64,000 bases of DNA from Woeseiaceae bacterium (GCA_021773115.1 JAJFKS010000032.1:1-64000), one strand, 5' to 3'; positions 1 to 8,525 are shown, counted from the first letter of the stretch. Notes: generated from the letters alone by a model not told the origin. Numbers and translations are program-made.

Positions 1-108
1 GTTGTCGAACTGATTGCACCGATTGCAATGGAAGACGGTCTGCGCTTCGCGATTCGCGAAGGCGGTCGTACCGTTGGCGCCGGTGTCGTCGCTAAGGTTA
101 TCGAGTAA
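1..108 (+). CDS. tuf: Elongation factor Tu, C-terminal fragment
   Basis: The reading frame is open from base 1 and ends at TAA 106-108, giving the last 35 residues of EF-Tu. The tail contains [20 protein letters not shown], the conserved end of beta-barrel domain III. EF-Tu is the GTPase that delivers aminoacyl-tRNA to the ribosome. The gene is cut by the window edge, so its start and GTPase domain are not visible. It lies directly upstream of rpsJ, the usual str/S10 junction in gammaproteobacteria, with a REP palindrome in the 40-bp gap. Confidence 0.95.
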   Translation, partial: VVELIAPIAMEDGLRFAIREGGRTVGAGVVAKVIE

Positions 109-110
109 CC

Positions 111-134
111 GTAGGAGCGGCCACCAGGCCGCGA
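111..134 (+). repeat. REP palindrome between tuf and rpsJ
   Basis: A GTAGGAG head is followed by a 6-bp stem GCGGCC/GGCCGC (117-122/127-132) with loop ACCA. GTAG-headed palindromes of this kind are typical REP elements of gammaproteobacteria. rpsJ keeps its own weak GGGA Shine-Dalgarno further downstream, near 138-141. Confidence 0.85.
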
Positions 135-148
135 ATGGGAAAACAATT

Positions 149-460
149 ATGAGTAATCAAAACATCAGAATCCGCCTGAAGGCCTTCGATCATCGTTTGA
201 TCGACAATTCAGCCCGCGAGATCGTTGATACCGCCAAGCGCACAGGCGCTACGGTCAAGGGTCCGATTCCGCTGCCCATGAGAAAAGAACGCTTCACGAT
301 TCTTATCTCTCCGCACGTGAACAAGGATGCTCGGGATCAGTACGAGATTCGGACTCACAAACGTTTGATGGATATCGTGGATCCTACCGACAAGACAGTT
401 GATGCTTTGATGAAGCTTGAGCTGCCTGCTGGTGTGGATGTTCAAATTAAGCTTAACTAG
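149..460 (+). CDS. rpsJ: 30S ribosomal protein S10
   Basis: Small-subunit protein S10 of the 30S head, also known as the transcription antitermination factor NusE. The 103 residues match the family length. The sequence opens with [18 protein letters not shown] and carries the S10 signature around [25 protein letters not shown]. The ATG at 149 was chosen because it gives the standard N-terminus; upstream codons in this frame run back into the REP. It is the first gene of the S10 block, but unusually it is separated from rplC by 641 bp containing a promoter and two hairpin repeats. Confidence 0.97.
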   Translation: MSNQNIRIRLKAFDHRLIDNSAREIVDTAKRTGATVKGPIPLPMRKERFTILISPHVNKDARDQYEIRTHKRLMDIVDPTDKTVDALMKLELPAGVDVQIKLN

Positions 461-487
461 TTCGGCGTTCTAATCACGATCGGCCCG

Positions 488-559
488 CGGCCGACATATG
501 TATGACTGGGAATGGCTCCCTTCGGTCCGCTTTATTTCCCGTCACACATATCTCGGCCA
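488..559 (-). repeat. Conserved-loop hairpin element, copy A
   Basis: Arms 489-506 and 541-558 pair over 18 positions with two mismatches. They enclose a 34-nt loop whose 31-nt core (509-539) is the exact reverse complement of the core of copy B. Read on the - strand the core begins GGAAATAAAGCGGACCG and ends GAGCCATTCC. The arm sequence is unrelated to those of copies B and C. This is not a family I recognise. Confidence 0.8.
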
Positions 560-625
560 CGCGCCTGACAATTAGCTTGTCGCACTGTTCGCCAAGATCT
601 TGAGCAGGATTCCGACGCTATTGGG

Positions 626-697
626 CGGTCTGGAAAGACCTGTCAGGAAATAAAGCGGACCGAAGGGAGCCATTCCTAGACAGGTCTTTCCAGACCG
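626..697 (+). repeat. Conserved-loop hairpin element, copy B
   Basis: The 19-bp arms CGGTCTGGAAAGACCTGTC (626-644) and its exact complement (679-697) surround a 34-nt loop. The 31-nt core 646-676 is identical to copy A (inverted) and matches copy C at 30 of 31 positions. There is no T-run after the right arm, so it is not a standard intrinsic terminator. Confidence 0.85.
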
Positions 698-779
698 ACC
701 ACGGACTGTCAGCCTAAGCCATTGATTCTAATGGCACGAAGCGCCCCAGAAAATAGTTAGAAAAAACCCAGCATCCCGC

Positions 780-807
780 TTGTAATAAGACCTAGGAGTC
801 GTATAAT
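780..807 (+). promoter_or_regulatory. Promoter candidate for rplC and the downstream operon
   Basis: A consensus -10 TATAAT (802-807) sits 16 bp after TTGTAA (780-785). It is followed by the GC-rich stretch TGCGGGCTCG, like the discriminators of stringently controlled ribosomal promoters. Start of transcription would be near 814, leaving a leader of about 290 nt. The motif is seen; its use is inferred. Confidence 0.6.
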
Positions 808-1101
808 TGCGGGCTCGCTGAATTGGCCGGACCGGGAGTCGGCCAATAGCAGGACAGCAGAATACCAGTCGCCAGGAAACCGAGGGTGACACGGCAAATC
901 CCGGAACTGCCGAACCGGCTGTATGACCGGATCGGAGCTTGGGTCAGCCCCAGAGCAAAGAGGACAAAGTCCTCGTAGCAATGGCTGGCCCTTTCGCATG
1001 TCTGGCTTATTAAACAGTGGTCGCCAATCGAAGTGGCCACAGTGAATATTTAAATTTTGAGATTGTCACCGACCAAACGAAGTCGGTGCGAGGTTTTGAA
1101 A

Positions 1102-1746
1102 ATGACAATGGGTCTTGTTGGCCGCAAATGCGGTATGACACGTGTCTTTACGGATGAGGGAGTTTCAATTCCAGTCACCGTAATTGAGGCACAAGCAAAC
1201 CGAATCACCCAGGTGAAAACGGTGGAGAGCGATGGCTATCGTGCGCTGCAAGTTGCAGCCGGCAGCCGTAAAGCCTCACATGTGAGTAAGCCTGAAGCTG
1301 GCCACTTTGCGAAAGCAAAGGTTGAAGCTGGCGACCTAATGATGGAGTTGCGACTGGAAGACGCCGATACGGGCGAATTCGAGGCAGGTAACGAGCTCAA
1401 GGTTGACCTCTTTGAGGCGGGCCAGAAAGTCGACGTCATTGGTACGACGATTGGTAAAGGCTTTGCCGGTGCTATTAAGCGCTGGAACTTCAGTATGCAG
1501 GACGCGACGCACGGCAACTCGCTGGCGCATCGTGCTCCCGGCTCCATTGGTCAGAACCAGACGCCGGGTCGCGTTTTCAAGGGTAAGAAAATGTCCGGCC
1601 ATATGGGTAATGTTCGCCGAACCGTACAGAATCTTGAAGTTGTACGTGTCGACGCTGAACGCAACCTGCTTTTGATCAAGGGCGCTGTCCCGGGTCATCG
1701 CGGCGGCAAGGTTTTTGTTCGTCCCGCTATTAAGTCCAAGAAGTAG
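1102..1746 (+). CDS. rplC: 50S ribosomal protein L3
   Basis: Early-assembly large-subunit protein whose loop reaches the peptidyl-transferase centre. 214 residues. The N-terminus [20 protein letters not shown] and the L3 signature around [20 protein letters not shown] are clear, with the [20 protein letters not shown] loop typical of the family. The start at ATG 1102 follows GAGG at about 1090 and gives the canonical N-terminus; upstream in-frame codons belong to the leader. It is followed by rplD after 11 bp. L3 is probably the first product of the 780-807 promoter. Confidence 0.97.
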   Translation: MTMGLVGRKCGMTRVFTDEGVSIPVTVIEAQANRITQVKTVESDGYRALQVAAGSRKASHVSKPEAGHFAKAKVEAGDLMMELRLEDADTGEFEAGNELKVDLFEAGQKVDVIGTTIGKGFAGAIKRWNFSMQDATHGNSLAHRAPGSIGQNQTPGRVFKGKKMSGHMGNVRRTVQNLEVVRVDAERNLLLIKGAVPGHRGGKVFVRPAIKSKK

Positions 1747-1757
1747 AGGGCGAGCCG

Positions 1758-2360
1758 ATGAAATTGAAACTTAAGGACAAGGGTTCCGTTGACGTTGCAG
1801 AAGCAGCGTTCGGCGCAAAATTTAACGAAGCGTTGATCCACCAGGTTGTTACGGCATACCAGGCGGGCAGTCGCGCCGGTACCAAGGCACAGAAAAACCG
1901 TTCCGCAGTACGTGGTGGTGGTGCCAAGCCCTGGAACCAGAAGGGCACTGGCCGTGCTCGTGCGGGGACGATTCGTAGCCCGATCTGGGTGGGTGGTGGA
2001 CGCACGTTTGCTGCGAAGCCGCGCAACTTTGATCAAAAAGTGAACAAGAAAATGTATCGGGCAGCGTTGCGCTCGATGCTGTCGGAGCTTATTCGTCAGG
2101 ACCGCCTGGTTATCGTCAATGACCTCGCGATCGATGCACCGAAGACCAGGCTCTTGGCGACCAAGCTTAAAGAATATGAACTGAACAACGTACTGATCCT
2201 GAACGAAGCGTTCGACGAGAAGTTGTTCCTGGCTGCTCGTAATTTGCCGAATGTCGGCATTTGCGATGTTGCGGCGATGGACCCGGTTGTTCTGATTCGT
2301 TTCGACAAGGTCCTGGTGACATTGCCAGCGTTGAAGCTGATTGAGGAGCGCCTGTCATGA
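1758..2360 (+). CDS. rplD: 50S ribosomal protein L4
   Basis: L4 lines the peptide exit tunnel. In E. coli it also represses its own operon by binding the S10 leader. 200 residues. The tunnel loop is present as [20 protein letters not shown] near residues 55-75. The start codon follows a GAGG Shine-Dalgarno. Its stop overlaps the rplW start (ATGA). If L4 autoregulation exists here, the target would have to be the leader ahead of rplC or the one ahead of rpsJ; this is inference only. Confidence 0.97.
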   Translation: MKLKLKDKGSVDVAEAAFGAKFNEALIHQVVTAYQAGSRAGTKAQKNRSAVRGGGAKPWNQKGTGRARAGTIRSPIWVGGGRTFAAKPRNFDQKVNKKMYRAALRSMLSELIRQDRLVIVNDLAIDAPKTRLLATKLKEYELNNVLILNEAFDEKLFLAARNLPNVGICDVAAMDPVVLIRFDKVLVTLPALKLIEERLS

Positions 2361-2665
2361 GTCGAGCCCTGCATCAGGAAAGATTAATGACGGTTATTCA
2401 AGGCCCGCACCTGTCCGAAAAGGCGCATATTGCGGCGGAGAAAAACCAGGTCGTACTGAAGGTCCGTACCGACGCGACGAAAAAAGAGGTGGCGCAAGCA
2501 GTCGAGCTGCTCTTCGAAGTCAAAGTCGACAACGTTCAGGTTGTGAATGTTAAGGGCAAGACCAAGCGTTTCCAGCAAACGAAGGGTCGTCGTCCGGACT
2601 GGAAAAAAGCTTACGTAAGGCTCGCCGATGGAACCTCCATCGAAGAGCTCTTCGGTCCAGAATAG
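2357..2665 (+). CDS. rplW: 50S ribosomal protein L23
   Basis: L23 sits at the tunnel exit and docks trigger factor and SRP. 102 residues, of family length, with the signature [18 protein letters not shown] and the C-terminal [19 protein letters not shown]. The ATG overlaps the rplD stop by four bases (ATGA), so translation is likely coupled. The N-terminus is about five residues longer than that of E. coli L23; the second Met, at residue 11, lies inside the conserved first helix, so the upstream start is preferred. Confidence 0.96.
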   Translation: MSRALHQERLMTVIQGPHLSEKAHIAAEKNQVVLKVRTDATKKEVAQAVELLFEVKVDNVQVVNVKGKTKRFQQTKGRRPDWKKAYVRLADGTSIEELFGPE

Positions 2666-2675
2666 GGGAACGGTA

Positions 2676-3506
2676 GTGTCACTGCATAAAGCCAAACCGA
2701 CATCACCAGGGCGACGTTTTGTCGTCGCGGTAAAGACGCCCGATTTGCACAAAGGCAAGCCGCACGCTGCGCTTCTCGAGAAGAAGGCAAAGAACGGCGG
2801 TCGCAATAACAACGGGCGAATTACCGTTCGCCACCAGGGCGGTGGTCACAAGCAACATTACCGTGTCATCGATTTCAAACGTGACAAGGATGGTATTGCG
2901 GGCGTTGTTGAACGACTTGAATACGATCCGAACCGTAGTGCGCACATTGCACTGGTCAAGTACACCGATGGTGAGCGTCGTTATATTCTGGCACCGAAAG
3001 GCGTCAGTGCCGGCACGCCGCTTATCAGTGGTGAAGATGCACCGATCAAGCCGGGCAATGCCCTGCCGATTCGTGCGATTCCGGTTGGTACGACGGTACA
3101 CAATATTGAAATGAAGCCTGGTAAGGGTGGTCAACTGATTCGTTCAGCTGGCGGATCCGCGCAGCTCGCGGCTCGTGACGGTGCGTACGCCACGATTCGT
3201 TTACGCTCGGGTGAGACTCGCAAAATTCACATCGATTGTCGCGCAACGATTGGCGAGGTCGGTCACGGCGAGCACAACCTCCGAAAACTCGGAAAGGCTG
3301 GCGCGAAGCGCTGGAGAGGTGTTCGCCCGACAGTTCGCGGTGTTGCGATGAACCCGGTCGACCATCCGCACGGTGGTGGTGAGGGTCGTACATCTGGCGG
3401 ACGTCACCCGGTTAGCCCGTGGGGCACACCGACCAAGGGTGCGAAGACTCGTGCAAACAAACGTACCGACGGCATGATTGTTCGCCGTCGCAAGAAGCGC
3501 AAGTAG
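2676..3506 (+). CDS. rplB: 50S ribosomal protein L2
   Basis: L2 is a primary 23S rRNA-binding protein needed for subunit association and peptidyl transfer. 276 residues. Conserved stretches include [19 protein letters not shown] and the C-terminal [20 protein letters not shown], which holds the essential His. The GTG at 2676 was chosen because it lies 7 nt after GGGG and directly precedes the conserved [13 protein letters not shown]; the frame is open further upstream but only inside rplW. The TAG stop (3504-3506) is part of the GTAG head of the REP at 3503. Confidence 0.96.
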   Translation: MSLHKAKPTSPGRRFVVAVKTPDLHKGKPHAALLEKKAKNGGRNNNGRITVRHQGGGHKQHYRVIDFKRDKDGIAGVVERLEYDPNRSAHIALVKYTDGERRYILAPKGVSAGTPLISGEDAPIKPGNALPIRAIPVGTTVHNIEMKPGKGGQLIRSAGGSAQLAARDGAYATIRLRSGETRKIHIDCRATIGEVGHGEHNLRKLGKAGAKRWRGVRPTVRGVAMNPVDHPHGGGEGRTSGGRHPVSPWGTPTKGAKTRANKRTDGMIVRRRKKRK

Positions 3507-3525
3507 GAGCGGCCCGCGGCCGCGA
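3503..3525 (+). repeat. REP palindrome overlapping the rplB stop codon
   Basis: GTAGGAG head with a GCGGCC/GGCCGC stem (3509-3514/3518-3523) and CGC loop. The rplB TAG stop is bases 2-4 of the GTAG head, so the repeat starts inside the coding sequence. Confidence 0.85.
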
Positions 3526-3554
3526 TTTGCGACTAAAGAACTAAGGAATATCAG

Positions 3555-3827
3555 ATGCCACGTAGCGTAAGAAAGGGCCCATTCGTCGATAACCACCTGG
3601 CGAAAAAGGTAGCTGTAGCAGCGAAAGCGAACGACCGTCGTCCGATCAAGACCTGGTCGCGTCGTTCAATGGTGTTGCCGAACATGGTTGGCTTGACGAT
3701 TGCCGTACATAACGGCCGTCAGCACGTGCCGGTATTGATTTCAGAGAACATGGTTGGTCACAAACTCGGTGAGTTTTCGATGACCCGCACGTTCCGCGGT
3801 CACTCCGGTGACCGGAAAACGAAATAA
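3555..3827 (+). CDS. rpsS: 30S ribosomal protein S19
   Basis: S19 lies in the 30S head and with S13 contacts the A-site finger. 90 residues with the signature around [19 protein letters not shown] and the N-terminus [16 protein letters not shown] strong AAGGAA Shine-Dalgarno precedes the ATG, so this gene does not depend on the REP located 30 bp upstream. rplV follows after 11 bp. Confidence 0.97.
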   Translation: MPRSVRKGPFVDNHLAKKVAVAAKANDRRPIKTWSRRSMVLPNMVGLTIAVHNGRQHVPVLISENMVGHKLGEFSMTRTFRGHSGDRKTK

Positions 3828-3838
3828 GGAGCCGTGTG

Positions 3839-4174
3839 ATGGACGTTGCAGCAACACTGAGATACGCACGAGTTTCGCCGCAAAAATGTCGGCTGGTGGC
3901 GGATATTATCCGTGGCAAGTCTGTCGATGAGGCTCTGCGGGCATTGACGTTCTCGCCAAAGAAAAGTGCCCGCATCGTAAAGAAAGTGCTGGAGTCGGCG
4001 GTTGCCAACGCTGAGCACAATCACGGCGCGGACATCGACGAATTGAAAGTCGCGACTGTTGAAGTTAATGAGGCACCGACGTTCCGACGTTTTCGTGCTC
4101 GTGCCAAAGGTCGTGGAGCAAGGATTATCAAGCGGAACAGCCACATCACAATCCGGGTCGGAGACGAGAAGTAA
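3839..4174 (+). CDS. rplV: 50S ribosomal protein L22
   Basis: L22 forms the tunnel constriction with L4; its beta-hairpin is a macrolide-resistance site. 111 residues with [20 protein letters not shown] and the C-terminal [23 protein letters not shown] 3839 lies 7 nt after AAGGAG (3826-3831). The adjacent GTG 3836 is in frame but would leave only 4 nt of spacing. rpsC starts one base after the stop. Confidence 0.96.
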   Translation: MDVAATLRYARVSPQKCRLVADIIRGKSVDEALRALTFSPKKSARIVKKVLESAVANAEHNHGADIDELKVATVEVNEAPTFRRFRARAKGRGARIIKRNSHITIRVGDEK

Positions 4175-4175
4175 T

Positions 4176-4892
4176 ATGGGCCAGAAAGTACATCCAATAG
4201 GAATACGCCTCGGTATCGTCAAGGACTGGGCCTCGAAATGGTATGCAGATACCAAGACTTTCCCTCAGTACATTAATGCAGACCACCAGATTCGCGTTTA
4301 CATCAAAAAGAAGTTGAAAGATGCGTCGGTTAGTCACATTGCGATTGAGCGTCCGTCAAAGAAATGCAACATCACGATTCATACGGCTCGTCCGGGCATC
4401 GTGATCGGCAAGAAGGGCGAAGATATTGAGAAGCTTCGCGGCGAAGTATCCAAAATGATTGGCATGGCGATCCAGGATGTACGGATCAATATCAATGAGG
4501 TTCGCAAGCCGGAACTCGATGCCACGCTGGTCGCGGAAGGCATCGCGCAGCAGCTCGAGCGCCGCGTCATGTTCCGTCGCGCTATGAAGCGTGCGGTTAC
4601 CAACACAATGCGAGTTGGTGCCGAAGGCATCAAGGTTAAGGTTGGCGGTCGTCTGAACGGTGCAGAAATTGCGCGTTCAGAATGGTATCGCGAGGGTCGC
4701 GTCCCGTTGCACACGTTGCGTGCGGACATTGACTACGGCACAGCTGAAGCGCACACAACATACGGCGTGATCGGCGTGAAAGTATGGATTTTCAAAGGTG
4801 AAGTTTTCGACAAACCTGAGGTGATTCCGGCAGAGCCGGCAGAAGCTAAAGCGGGTGCCAAAATGGCCGCTAAAGCGGGCGCGCGTTCTTAA
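4176..4892 (+). CDS. rpsC: 30S ribosomal protein S3
   Basis: S3 lines the mRNA entry channel and has helicase activity with S4 and S5. 238 residues. The canonical N-terminus [20 protein letters not shown], a KH domain with [15 protein letters not shown] near residue 75, and the C-terminal S3 domain [19 protein letters not shown] are visible. The tail after about residue 210 is Ala/Lys-rich and a little longer than in E. coli (233 residues). It begins one base after the rplV stop and has only weak Shine-Dalgarno character, suggesting coupling. Confidence 0.97.
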   Translation: MGQKVHPIGIRLGIVKDWASKWYADTKTFPQYINADHQIRVYIKKKLKDASVSHIAIERPSKKCNITIHTARPGIVIGKKGEDIEKLRGEVSKMIGMAIQDVRININEVRKPELDATLVAEGIAQQLERRVMFRRAMKRAVTNTMRVGAEGIKVKVGGRLNGAEIARSEWYREGRVPLHTLRADIDYGTAEAHTTYGVIGVKVWIFKGEVFDKPEVIPAEPAEAKAGAKMAAKAGARS

Positions 4893-4929
4893 GGAACGGT
4901 CGATCTCTTAAAGTACTGGATATACAAGA

Positions 4930-5343
4930 ATGTTACAGCCAAAACGCACAAAATTTCGCAAGCAGTTCAAGGGGCGCAATCGCGGTCTGGCACTGCGCGG
5001 AAGCAATGTTTCGTTCGGTGAGTACGGACTCAAAGCGACCGACCGTGGTCGTCTGACGGCACGTCAGATTGAGGCGGCTCGTCGTGCAATGACGCGTCAT
5101 ATCAAGCGTGGTGGAAAGATCTGGATTCGGGTGTTTCCGGACAAGCCGATCTCCAAAAAGCCGCTTGAAGTGCGTCAGGGTAAGGGCAAGGGCAACGTTG
5201 AATATTGGGTATGCCAGATTCAGCCGGGCCGCGTCCTTTATGAGATGGAAGGTGTTACTGAAGAGATCGCCCGTGAAGCGTTCAGTCTGGCCGCTGCGAA
5301 GCTGCCTTTCGGTACCACATTTGTTAAACGGCAGGTGATGTGA
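4930..5343 (+). CDS. rplP: 50S ribosomal protein L16
   Basis: L16 helps shape the A-site tRNA binding region of the large subunit. 137 residues, as expected. It opens [19 protein letters not shown] and has the signatures [20 protein letters not shown] and the [20 protein letters not shown] segment. The arginine modified in E. coli L16 (Arg81) falls in this conserved region. Its TGA stop shares a base with the rpmC start. Confidence 0.97.
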   Translation: MLQPKRTKFRKQFKGRNRGLALRGSNVSFGEYGLKATDRGRLTARQIEAARRAMTRHIKRGGKIWIRVFPDKPISKKPLEVRQGKGKGNVEYWVCQIQPGRVLYEMEGVTEEIAREAFSLAAAKLPFGTTFVKRQVM

Positions 5344-5549
5344 TGAATGCAGCAGATCTCCGCGCTAAGTCAGTCGATGAACTCAACGACGAACTCGTTG
5401 CGCTGCGTCGTGAGCAGTTTAACTTGCGCATGCAGCAGGCAACCGGCGAGCTGGCACAAGTGCATCAACACGGCCGCGTCAAAAAAGATATCGCGCGCGT
5501 AAAGACGATTATCAATGAACTTTCACGTGCAGCGGGTGAAGCGAAATGA
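5343..5549 (+). CDS. rpmC: 50S ribosomal protein L29
   Basis: Small helical protein near the tunnel exit, beside L23. 68 residues: [20 protein letters not shown] and the family motif [20 protein letters not shown]. The ATG at 5343 overlaps the rplP stop; an in-frame GTG lies one codon upstream. The stop overlaps the rpsQ start as ATGA, so L16, L29 and S17 form a coupled trio. Confidence 0.96.
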   Translation: MNAADLRAKSVDELNDELVALRREQFNLRMQQATGELAQVHQHGRVKKDIARVKTIINELSRAAGEAK

Positions 5550-5812
5550 GTGAAGAAACCAAAGGGCAACGCACGATTGTTGGTCGCGTTGTCAGCGACA
5601 AAATGGACAAGACTGTGTCAGTTGCGATCGAACGCCTGATTAAGCACCCGGTTTACGGCAAATACATTCGTCGTACATCCAAGGTAATGGCGCACGACGA
5701 AACAAATCAGTGCAAGCCGGGCGATCGTGTTGCGATCTCAGAGGGTCGTCCGATTTCGAAGAATAAGTCATGGTCAGTCGTAAACGTCGTTGAACGTGCG
5801 GCAGACAAGTAA
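5546..5812 (+). CDS. rpsQ: 30S ribosomal protein S17
   Basis: Primary 16S rRNA-binding OB-fold protein. 88 residues with [19 protein letters not shown] and [20 protein letters not shown], as in E. coli S17. The ATG overlaps the rpmC stop by four bases. It is the last gene of the classical S10 operon; no terminator or promoter is evident in the 19-bp gap to rplN, so S10 and spc are probably co-transcribed. Confidence 0.97.
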   Translation: MSEETKGQRTIVGRVVSDKMDKTVSVAIERLIKHPVYGKYIRRTSKVMAHDETNQCKPGDRVAISEGRPISKNKSWSVVNVVERAADK

Positions 5813-5831
5813 CAACACTTAGGATGCAGTC

Positions 5832-6200
5832 ATGATTCAGATGCAGACAGTCCTGGATGCGGCAGATAACTCAGGTGCCCGTCGCGTGCAGTGCATCAAA
5901 GTACTCGGCGGATCAAAGCGTCGGTACGCCGGTGTAGGTGATGTCATCAAGGTAAGCGTCAAAGACGCGATTCCTCGTGGCAAGGTAAAGAAAGGCGAGG
6001 TGTACAACGCCGTCGTGGTTCGTACCCGTAAGGGCGTGCGCCGCAAAGACGGATCGTTGATTCGCTTCGACGGCAATGCAGCAGTTTTGCTGAATGCACG
6101 TCTTGAGCCAATTGGTACACGTATTTTCGGACCGGTTACGCGCGAGCTGCGTACTAACAAGTTCATGAAGATTATTTCGCTCGCACCCGAAGTGCTATAG
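5832..6200 (+). CDS. rplN: 50S ribosomal protein L14
   Basis: Interface protein forming inter-subunit bridges with 16S rRNA; also the docking site of the silencing factor RsfS encoded at 55.2 kb. 122 residues. [40 protein letters not shown] and the C-terminal [11 protein letters not shown] are diagnostic. It is preceded by AGGA at good spacing and is the first gene of the spc portion. Confidence 0.97.
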   Translation: MIQMQTVLDAADNSGARRVQCIKVLGGSKRRYAGVGDVIKVSVKDAIPRGKVKKGEVYNAVVVRTRKGVRRKDGSLIRFDGNAAVLLNARLEPIGTRIFGPVTRELRTNKFMKIISLAPEVL

Positions 6201-6211
6201 CAGAAATTCGA

Positions 6212-6234
6212 GTAGGAGCGCGCCCCGCGCGCGA
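6212..6234 (+). repeat. REP palindrome carrying the rplX Shine-Dalgarno
   Basis: GTAGGAG head, stem GCGCGC/GCGCGC (6218-6223/6227-6232), loop CCC. The stem differs from the GCGGCC/GGCCGC of most copies but keeps full pairing, a covariation-like change. TAGGAG is the only Shine-Dalgarno-like sequence before rplX, whose ATG lies 11 nt after the hairpin. Confidence 0.85.
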
Positions 6235-6243
6235 TTGAACGAT

Positions 6244-6555
6244 ATGAATAAGATTAGAAAAGGCGACGAAGTAATCGTAACTACCGGCAAGGACAAAGGC
6301 CGTCGTGGCACTGTCCTGCAGGTATTTGACGACGAGCGAGTACTCGTTGAAGGTATTAACCTCGCCAAAAAACACGTCAAGCCGAACCCAAATGTGGGCG
6401 AGCCGGGCGGCATTAAGGATCACGCGATGCCTTTGGATATTTCGAATGTCCTCGTTTTCAATCCGAAGACGAAGAAAGGCGAGCGAGTTGGTTTCCGCGT
6501 AGAAGGCGGTAAGAAAGTTCGCGCCTTCAAGAGCGGCGACGTAGTCGATATTTAA
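6244..6555 (+). CDS. rplX: 50S ribosomal protein L24
   Basis: L24 is an assembly-initiator protein of the 50S subunit with a KOW motif, seen here as [20 protein letters not shown] at the N-terminus. 103 residues, as in E. coli. ATG 6244 gives [12 protein letters not shown]; an in-frame TTG three codons upstream lies next to the REP and adds only three unconserved residues. No Shine-Dalgarno lies in the 11 nt before ATG, so initiation probably uses the REP AGGAG brought closer by hairpin folding. Confidence 0.95.
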   Translation: MNKIRKGDEVIVTTGKDKGRRGTVLQVFDDERVLVEGINLAKKHVKPNPNVGEPGGIKDHAMPLDISNVLVFNPKTKKGERVGFRVEGGKKVRAFKSGDVVDI

Positions 6556-6565
6556 GAGACGGGTA

Positions 6566-7105
6566 ATGGCTAGATTATACGAACAGTATCAGAAAGAGCT
6601 TGCAGGACAGCTGCAGCAAAAGCTCGGCCTGAAGAATCCGATGGAAGTACCGAAGATCACCAAGATCACCATTAACATGGGTGTGGGTGAAGCGGTCGCT
6701 GACAAGAAGATCATGGATAAGGCTCGCGAAGACATGCAGAAGATTGCAGGTCAGCAGCCGGTTACAACACTCGCGCGTAAGTCAGTCGCTGGCTTCAAGA
6801 TTCGTGACGGCATGCCAATTGGTTGCAAGGTCACGCTGCGGCGCGAACGCATGTATGAATTCCTTGATCGTCTCGTCACCATCGCGATTCCGCGTATTCG
6901 TGACTTTCGTGGTTTGAACCCGAAGTCGTTCGATAAGCAGGGTAATTACAGTATGGGTGTCCAGGAACAGATTATTTTCCCGGAAATCAACTACGACGAA
7001 ATTGATGCACTGCGTGGAATGGACATCATCATTACCACGACAGCGCGGAACCCCGCGGAAGGCAAGGCGCTCCTGGAAGCGTTTAATTTTCCGTTTAAGA
7101 AATAA
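6566..7105 (+). CDS. rplE: 50S ribosomal protein L5
   Basis: L5 binds 5S rRNA and contacts the P-site tRNA. 179 residues, as in E. coli. Conserved segments are [40 protein letters not shown] and [19 protein letters not shown]. The start is preceded by a weak GGG. A 127-bp gap with two intact REPs and one broken REP separates it from rpsN. Confidence 0.97.
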   Translation: MARLYEQYQKELAGQLQQKLGLKNPMEVPKITKITINMGVGEAVADKKIMDKAREDMQKIAGQQPVTTLARKSVAGFKIRDGMPIGCKVTLRRERMYEFLDRLVTIAIPRIRDFRGLNPKSFDKQGNYSMGVQEQIIFPEINYDEIDALRGMDIIITTTARNPAEGKALLEAFNFPFKK

Positions 7106-7109
7106 ACGA

Positions 7110-7149
7110 TCGCGGCCATTGTACCCAAAGGGCATAAAGCCGCTCGTAC
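7110..7149 (-). repeat. Degenerate REP, palindrome interrupted
   Basis: Reverse-oriented REP: TCGCGGCCATTG, then 17 bases not found in the other copies, then GCCGCTCGTAC. Compared with the intact inverted copy at 10084-10106, the palindrome is interrupted in its centre. It pairs head-to-head with the REP at 7151. Confidence 0.65.
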
Positions 7150-7150
7150 A

Positions 7151-7173
7151 GTAGGAGCGGCCAATGGCCGCGA
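7151..7173 (+). repeat. REP palindrome upstream of rpsN, copy 1
   Basis: GTAGGAG head with GCGGCC/GGCCGC stem and AAT loop. With the degenerate inverted REP at 7110 it makes a BIME-like pair. Its internal ATG opens a frame running into rpsN but gives a non-conserved extension. Confidence 0.85.
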
Positions 7174-7193
7174 AAACGAAACGAAAACAGAAC

Positions 7194-7216
7194 GCAGGAG
7201 CGGCCAATGGCCGCGA
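7194..7216 (+). repeat. REP palindrome upstream of rpsN, copy 2
   Basis: A near-exact direct repeat of the copy at 7151 (GCAGGAG instead of GTAGGAG), including the following GAAAAC. rpsN has its own AGGA downstream, near 7221. Confidence 0.85.
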
Positions 7217-7232
7217 AAACAGGACAAACAGA

Positions 7233-7538
7233 ATGGCCAAGAAATCAATGATCATGCGTGAAGCCAAGCGAACCAAACTGGTTGCGCGGCAAAGTGTAAA
7301 GCGCAAGGCACTCAAAGCAATCGTTCGTAATATCCACAGTTCGGATAATGAGCGTGCAGTGGCGCAGGCGAAGCTCAATAGTTTGCCGCGTGATGGTAGC
7401 CCGACGCGTCAGCGCAATCGTTGTTCGATCACTGGCCGTCCACATGGCGTGTATCGAAAATTTGGCCTGGCCCGTAACAAGCTGCGTGAAGCCGCCATGA
7501 ACGGCGAAATTCCCGGCTTGACCAAAGCCAGCTGGTAG
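7233..7538 (+). CDS. rpsN: 30S ribosomal protein S14
   Basis: S14 is a late-assembly protein of the 30S head. The 101 residues match the long, zinc-free form of E. coli; the CXXC pairs of the short form are absent. [20 protein letters not shown] and the C-terminal [20 protein letters not shown] are diagnostic. ATG 7233 was chosen because it gives the family N-terminus 8 nt after AGGA; upstream in-frame codons are REP-derived. Confidence 0.96.
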   Translation: MAKKSMIMREAKRTKLVARQSVKRKALKAIVRNIHSSDNERAVAQAKLNSLPRDGSPTRQRNRCSITGRPHGVYRKFGLARNKLREAAMNGEIPGLTKASW

Positions 7539-7551
7539 GCGGAGACAGATA

Positions 7552-7947
7552 ATGAGTATGACCGACCCCATTGCAGACATGCTGACCCGTATTCGAAACG
7601 GACAGGGCGCACGCAAGATTAGCGTGGCGATGCCTGCCTCCAAAGCGAAAGAAGCGGTTGCGAAAGTATTGAAAGACGAGGGCTACATCGCAGGTTTTTC
7701 GACTGCAGGTGAAGGTGCCGAGGCGGAGCTTACGGTGGAGCTGAAGTATTTCGAAGGCGCGCCGGTAATTGAGACAATCCAGCGATCCAGCAAACCGGGT
7801 TTGAGGATTTATCGCGGCAAGAATGAATTGCCGAAAGTACTGGGCGGTCTTGGCGTGGCAATTGTTTCAACGTCTGCGGGCGTAATGAGCGATCGCCAGG
7901 CTCGTGAAAAAGGTATTGGTGGTGAGGTTATTTGCGTCGTTTCCTGA
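7552..7947 (+). CDS. rpsH: 30S ribosomal protein S8
   Basis: Primary 16S rRNA-binding protein and, in E. coli, translational repressor of the spc operon acting near rplE. 131 residues with [20 protein letters not shown] and the signature [20 protein letters not shown]. It is preceded by GGAG. Whether S8 autoregulates here is unknown; the usual target region (rplX-rplE junction) is compact, while the rplE-rpsN junction carries REPs. Confidence 0.97.
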   Translation: MSMTDPIADMLTRIRNGQGARKISVAMPASKAKEAVAKVLKDEGYIAGFSTAGEGAEAELTVELKYFEGAPVIETIQRSSKPGLRIYRGKNELPKVLGGLGVAIVSTSAGVMSDRQAREKGIGGEVICVVS

Positions 7948-7978
7948 TGCATTAACCCACGGACAAGAGACTTAGACT

Positions 7979-8512
7979 ATGTCAAGAATTGCAAAAAACC
8001 CGGTTGAACTGCCGAAAGGTGTTGAGTTCAAGCAGGACGGCAACGTTGTTAGCTTCAAAGGTAGCAAGGGTCAGCTGTCAATGGAGCTCAACGCGGAAGT
8101 CGAACTGAGCCAGGCTGATGGCGTACTTTCAGTTGCACCGCGATCGGGCTCGCGATTCGCGATGTCAGTAACGGGCACGATGCGTTCGCTGCTGGCCAAT
8201 ATGGCTCACGGAGTTTCGGAAGGTTTTGAGAAAAAGCTGGAACTGGTTGGCGTTGGTTATCGCGCACAGGCGCAGGGCAAGAACCTGAACCTGCAGCTCG
8301 GTTTCTCGCACCCGGTTGTATACGCGTCGCCGGAGGGAATCGACATCGAGACACCTTCGCAGACCGAGATTGTCATCAAGGGAACCGACAAACAGCAAGT
8401 CGGTCAGGTTGCCGCAGAGATTCGTCGCTTCCGTCCGCCTGAGCCGTACAAGGGCAAGGGTGTTCGATACGCCAACGAGCGTGTCGTTCTGAAAGAAGCG
8501 AAGAAGAAATAA
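7979..8512 (+). CDS. rplF: 50S ribosomal protein L6
   Basis: L6 binds near the sarcin-ricin loop and factor-binding site. 177 residues, two tandem L6 folds. [20 protein letters not shown] at the start and the C-terminal signature [19 protein letters not shown] are clear. The start follows an AAGAGA sequence. It is 31 bp downstream of rpsH and 13 bp upstream of rplR. Confidence 0.97.
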   Translation: MSRIAKNPVELPKGVEFKQDGNVVSFKGSKGQLSMELNAEVELSQADGVLSVAPRSGSRFAMSVTGTMRSLLANMAHGVSEGFEKKLELVGVGYRAQAQGKNLNLQLGFSHPVVYASPEGIDIETPSQTEIVIKGTDKQQVGQVAAEIRRFRPPEPYKGKGVRYANERVVLKEAKKK

Positions 8513-8525
8513 TTAGGGTTACACC

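Larger units (their letters stand above)
461..1101. other. Long spacer inside the S10 block (rpsJ to rplC)
   Basis: A 641-bp stretch without a convincing gene. It contains two mirror-image hairpins with a shared loop (488-559 and 626-697), a promoter-like -35/-10 pair (780-807), and a probable leader of rplC. The leader has an 8-bp inverted repeat ATTGGCCG/CGGCCAAT (about 822-847), a compact hairpin GAGGAC-AAA-GTCCTC (960-974), and a 7-bp hairpin CACCGAC/GTCGGTG (1067-1073/1082-1088) just ahead of the rplC Shine-Dalgarno. Reading frames of about 80 codons on the - strand here resemble no known family. In E. coli these genes are almost contiguous. Confidence 0.7.

Noticed and set aside
509-539. 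Hairpins A and B as integron attC sites
   Set aside because: attC sites conserve the outer ends (RYYYAAC/GTTRRRY) and vary inside; these elements do the reverse and lack those ends.
757-1040. Two - strand frames of about 80 codons in the rpsJ-rplC spacer
   Set aside because: No family likeness or Shine-Dalgarno, and they overlap the promoter and leader hairpins.
7164-7232. N-terminal extension of rpsN starting in a REP
   Set aside because: The extra 23 residues derive from two REPs, and S14 begins at MAKKSMI with its own AGGA.
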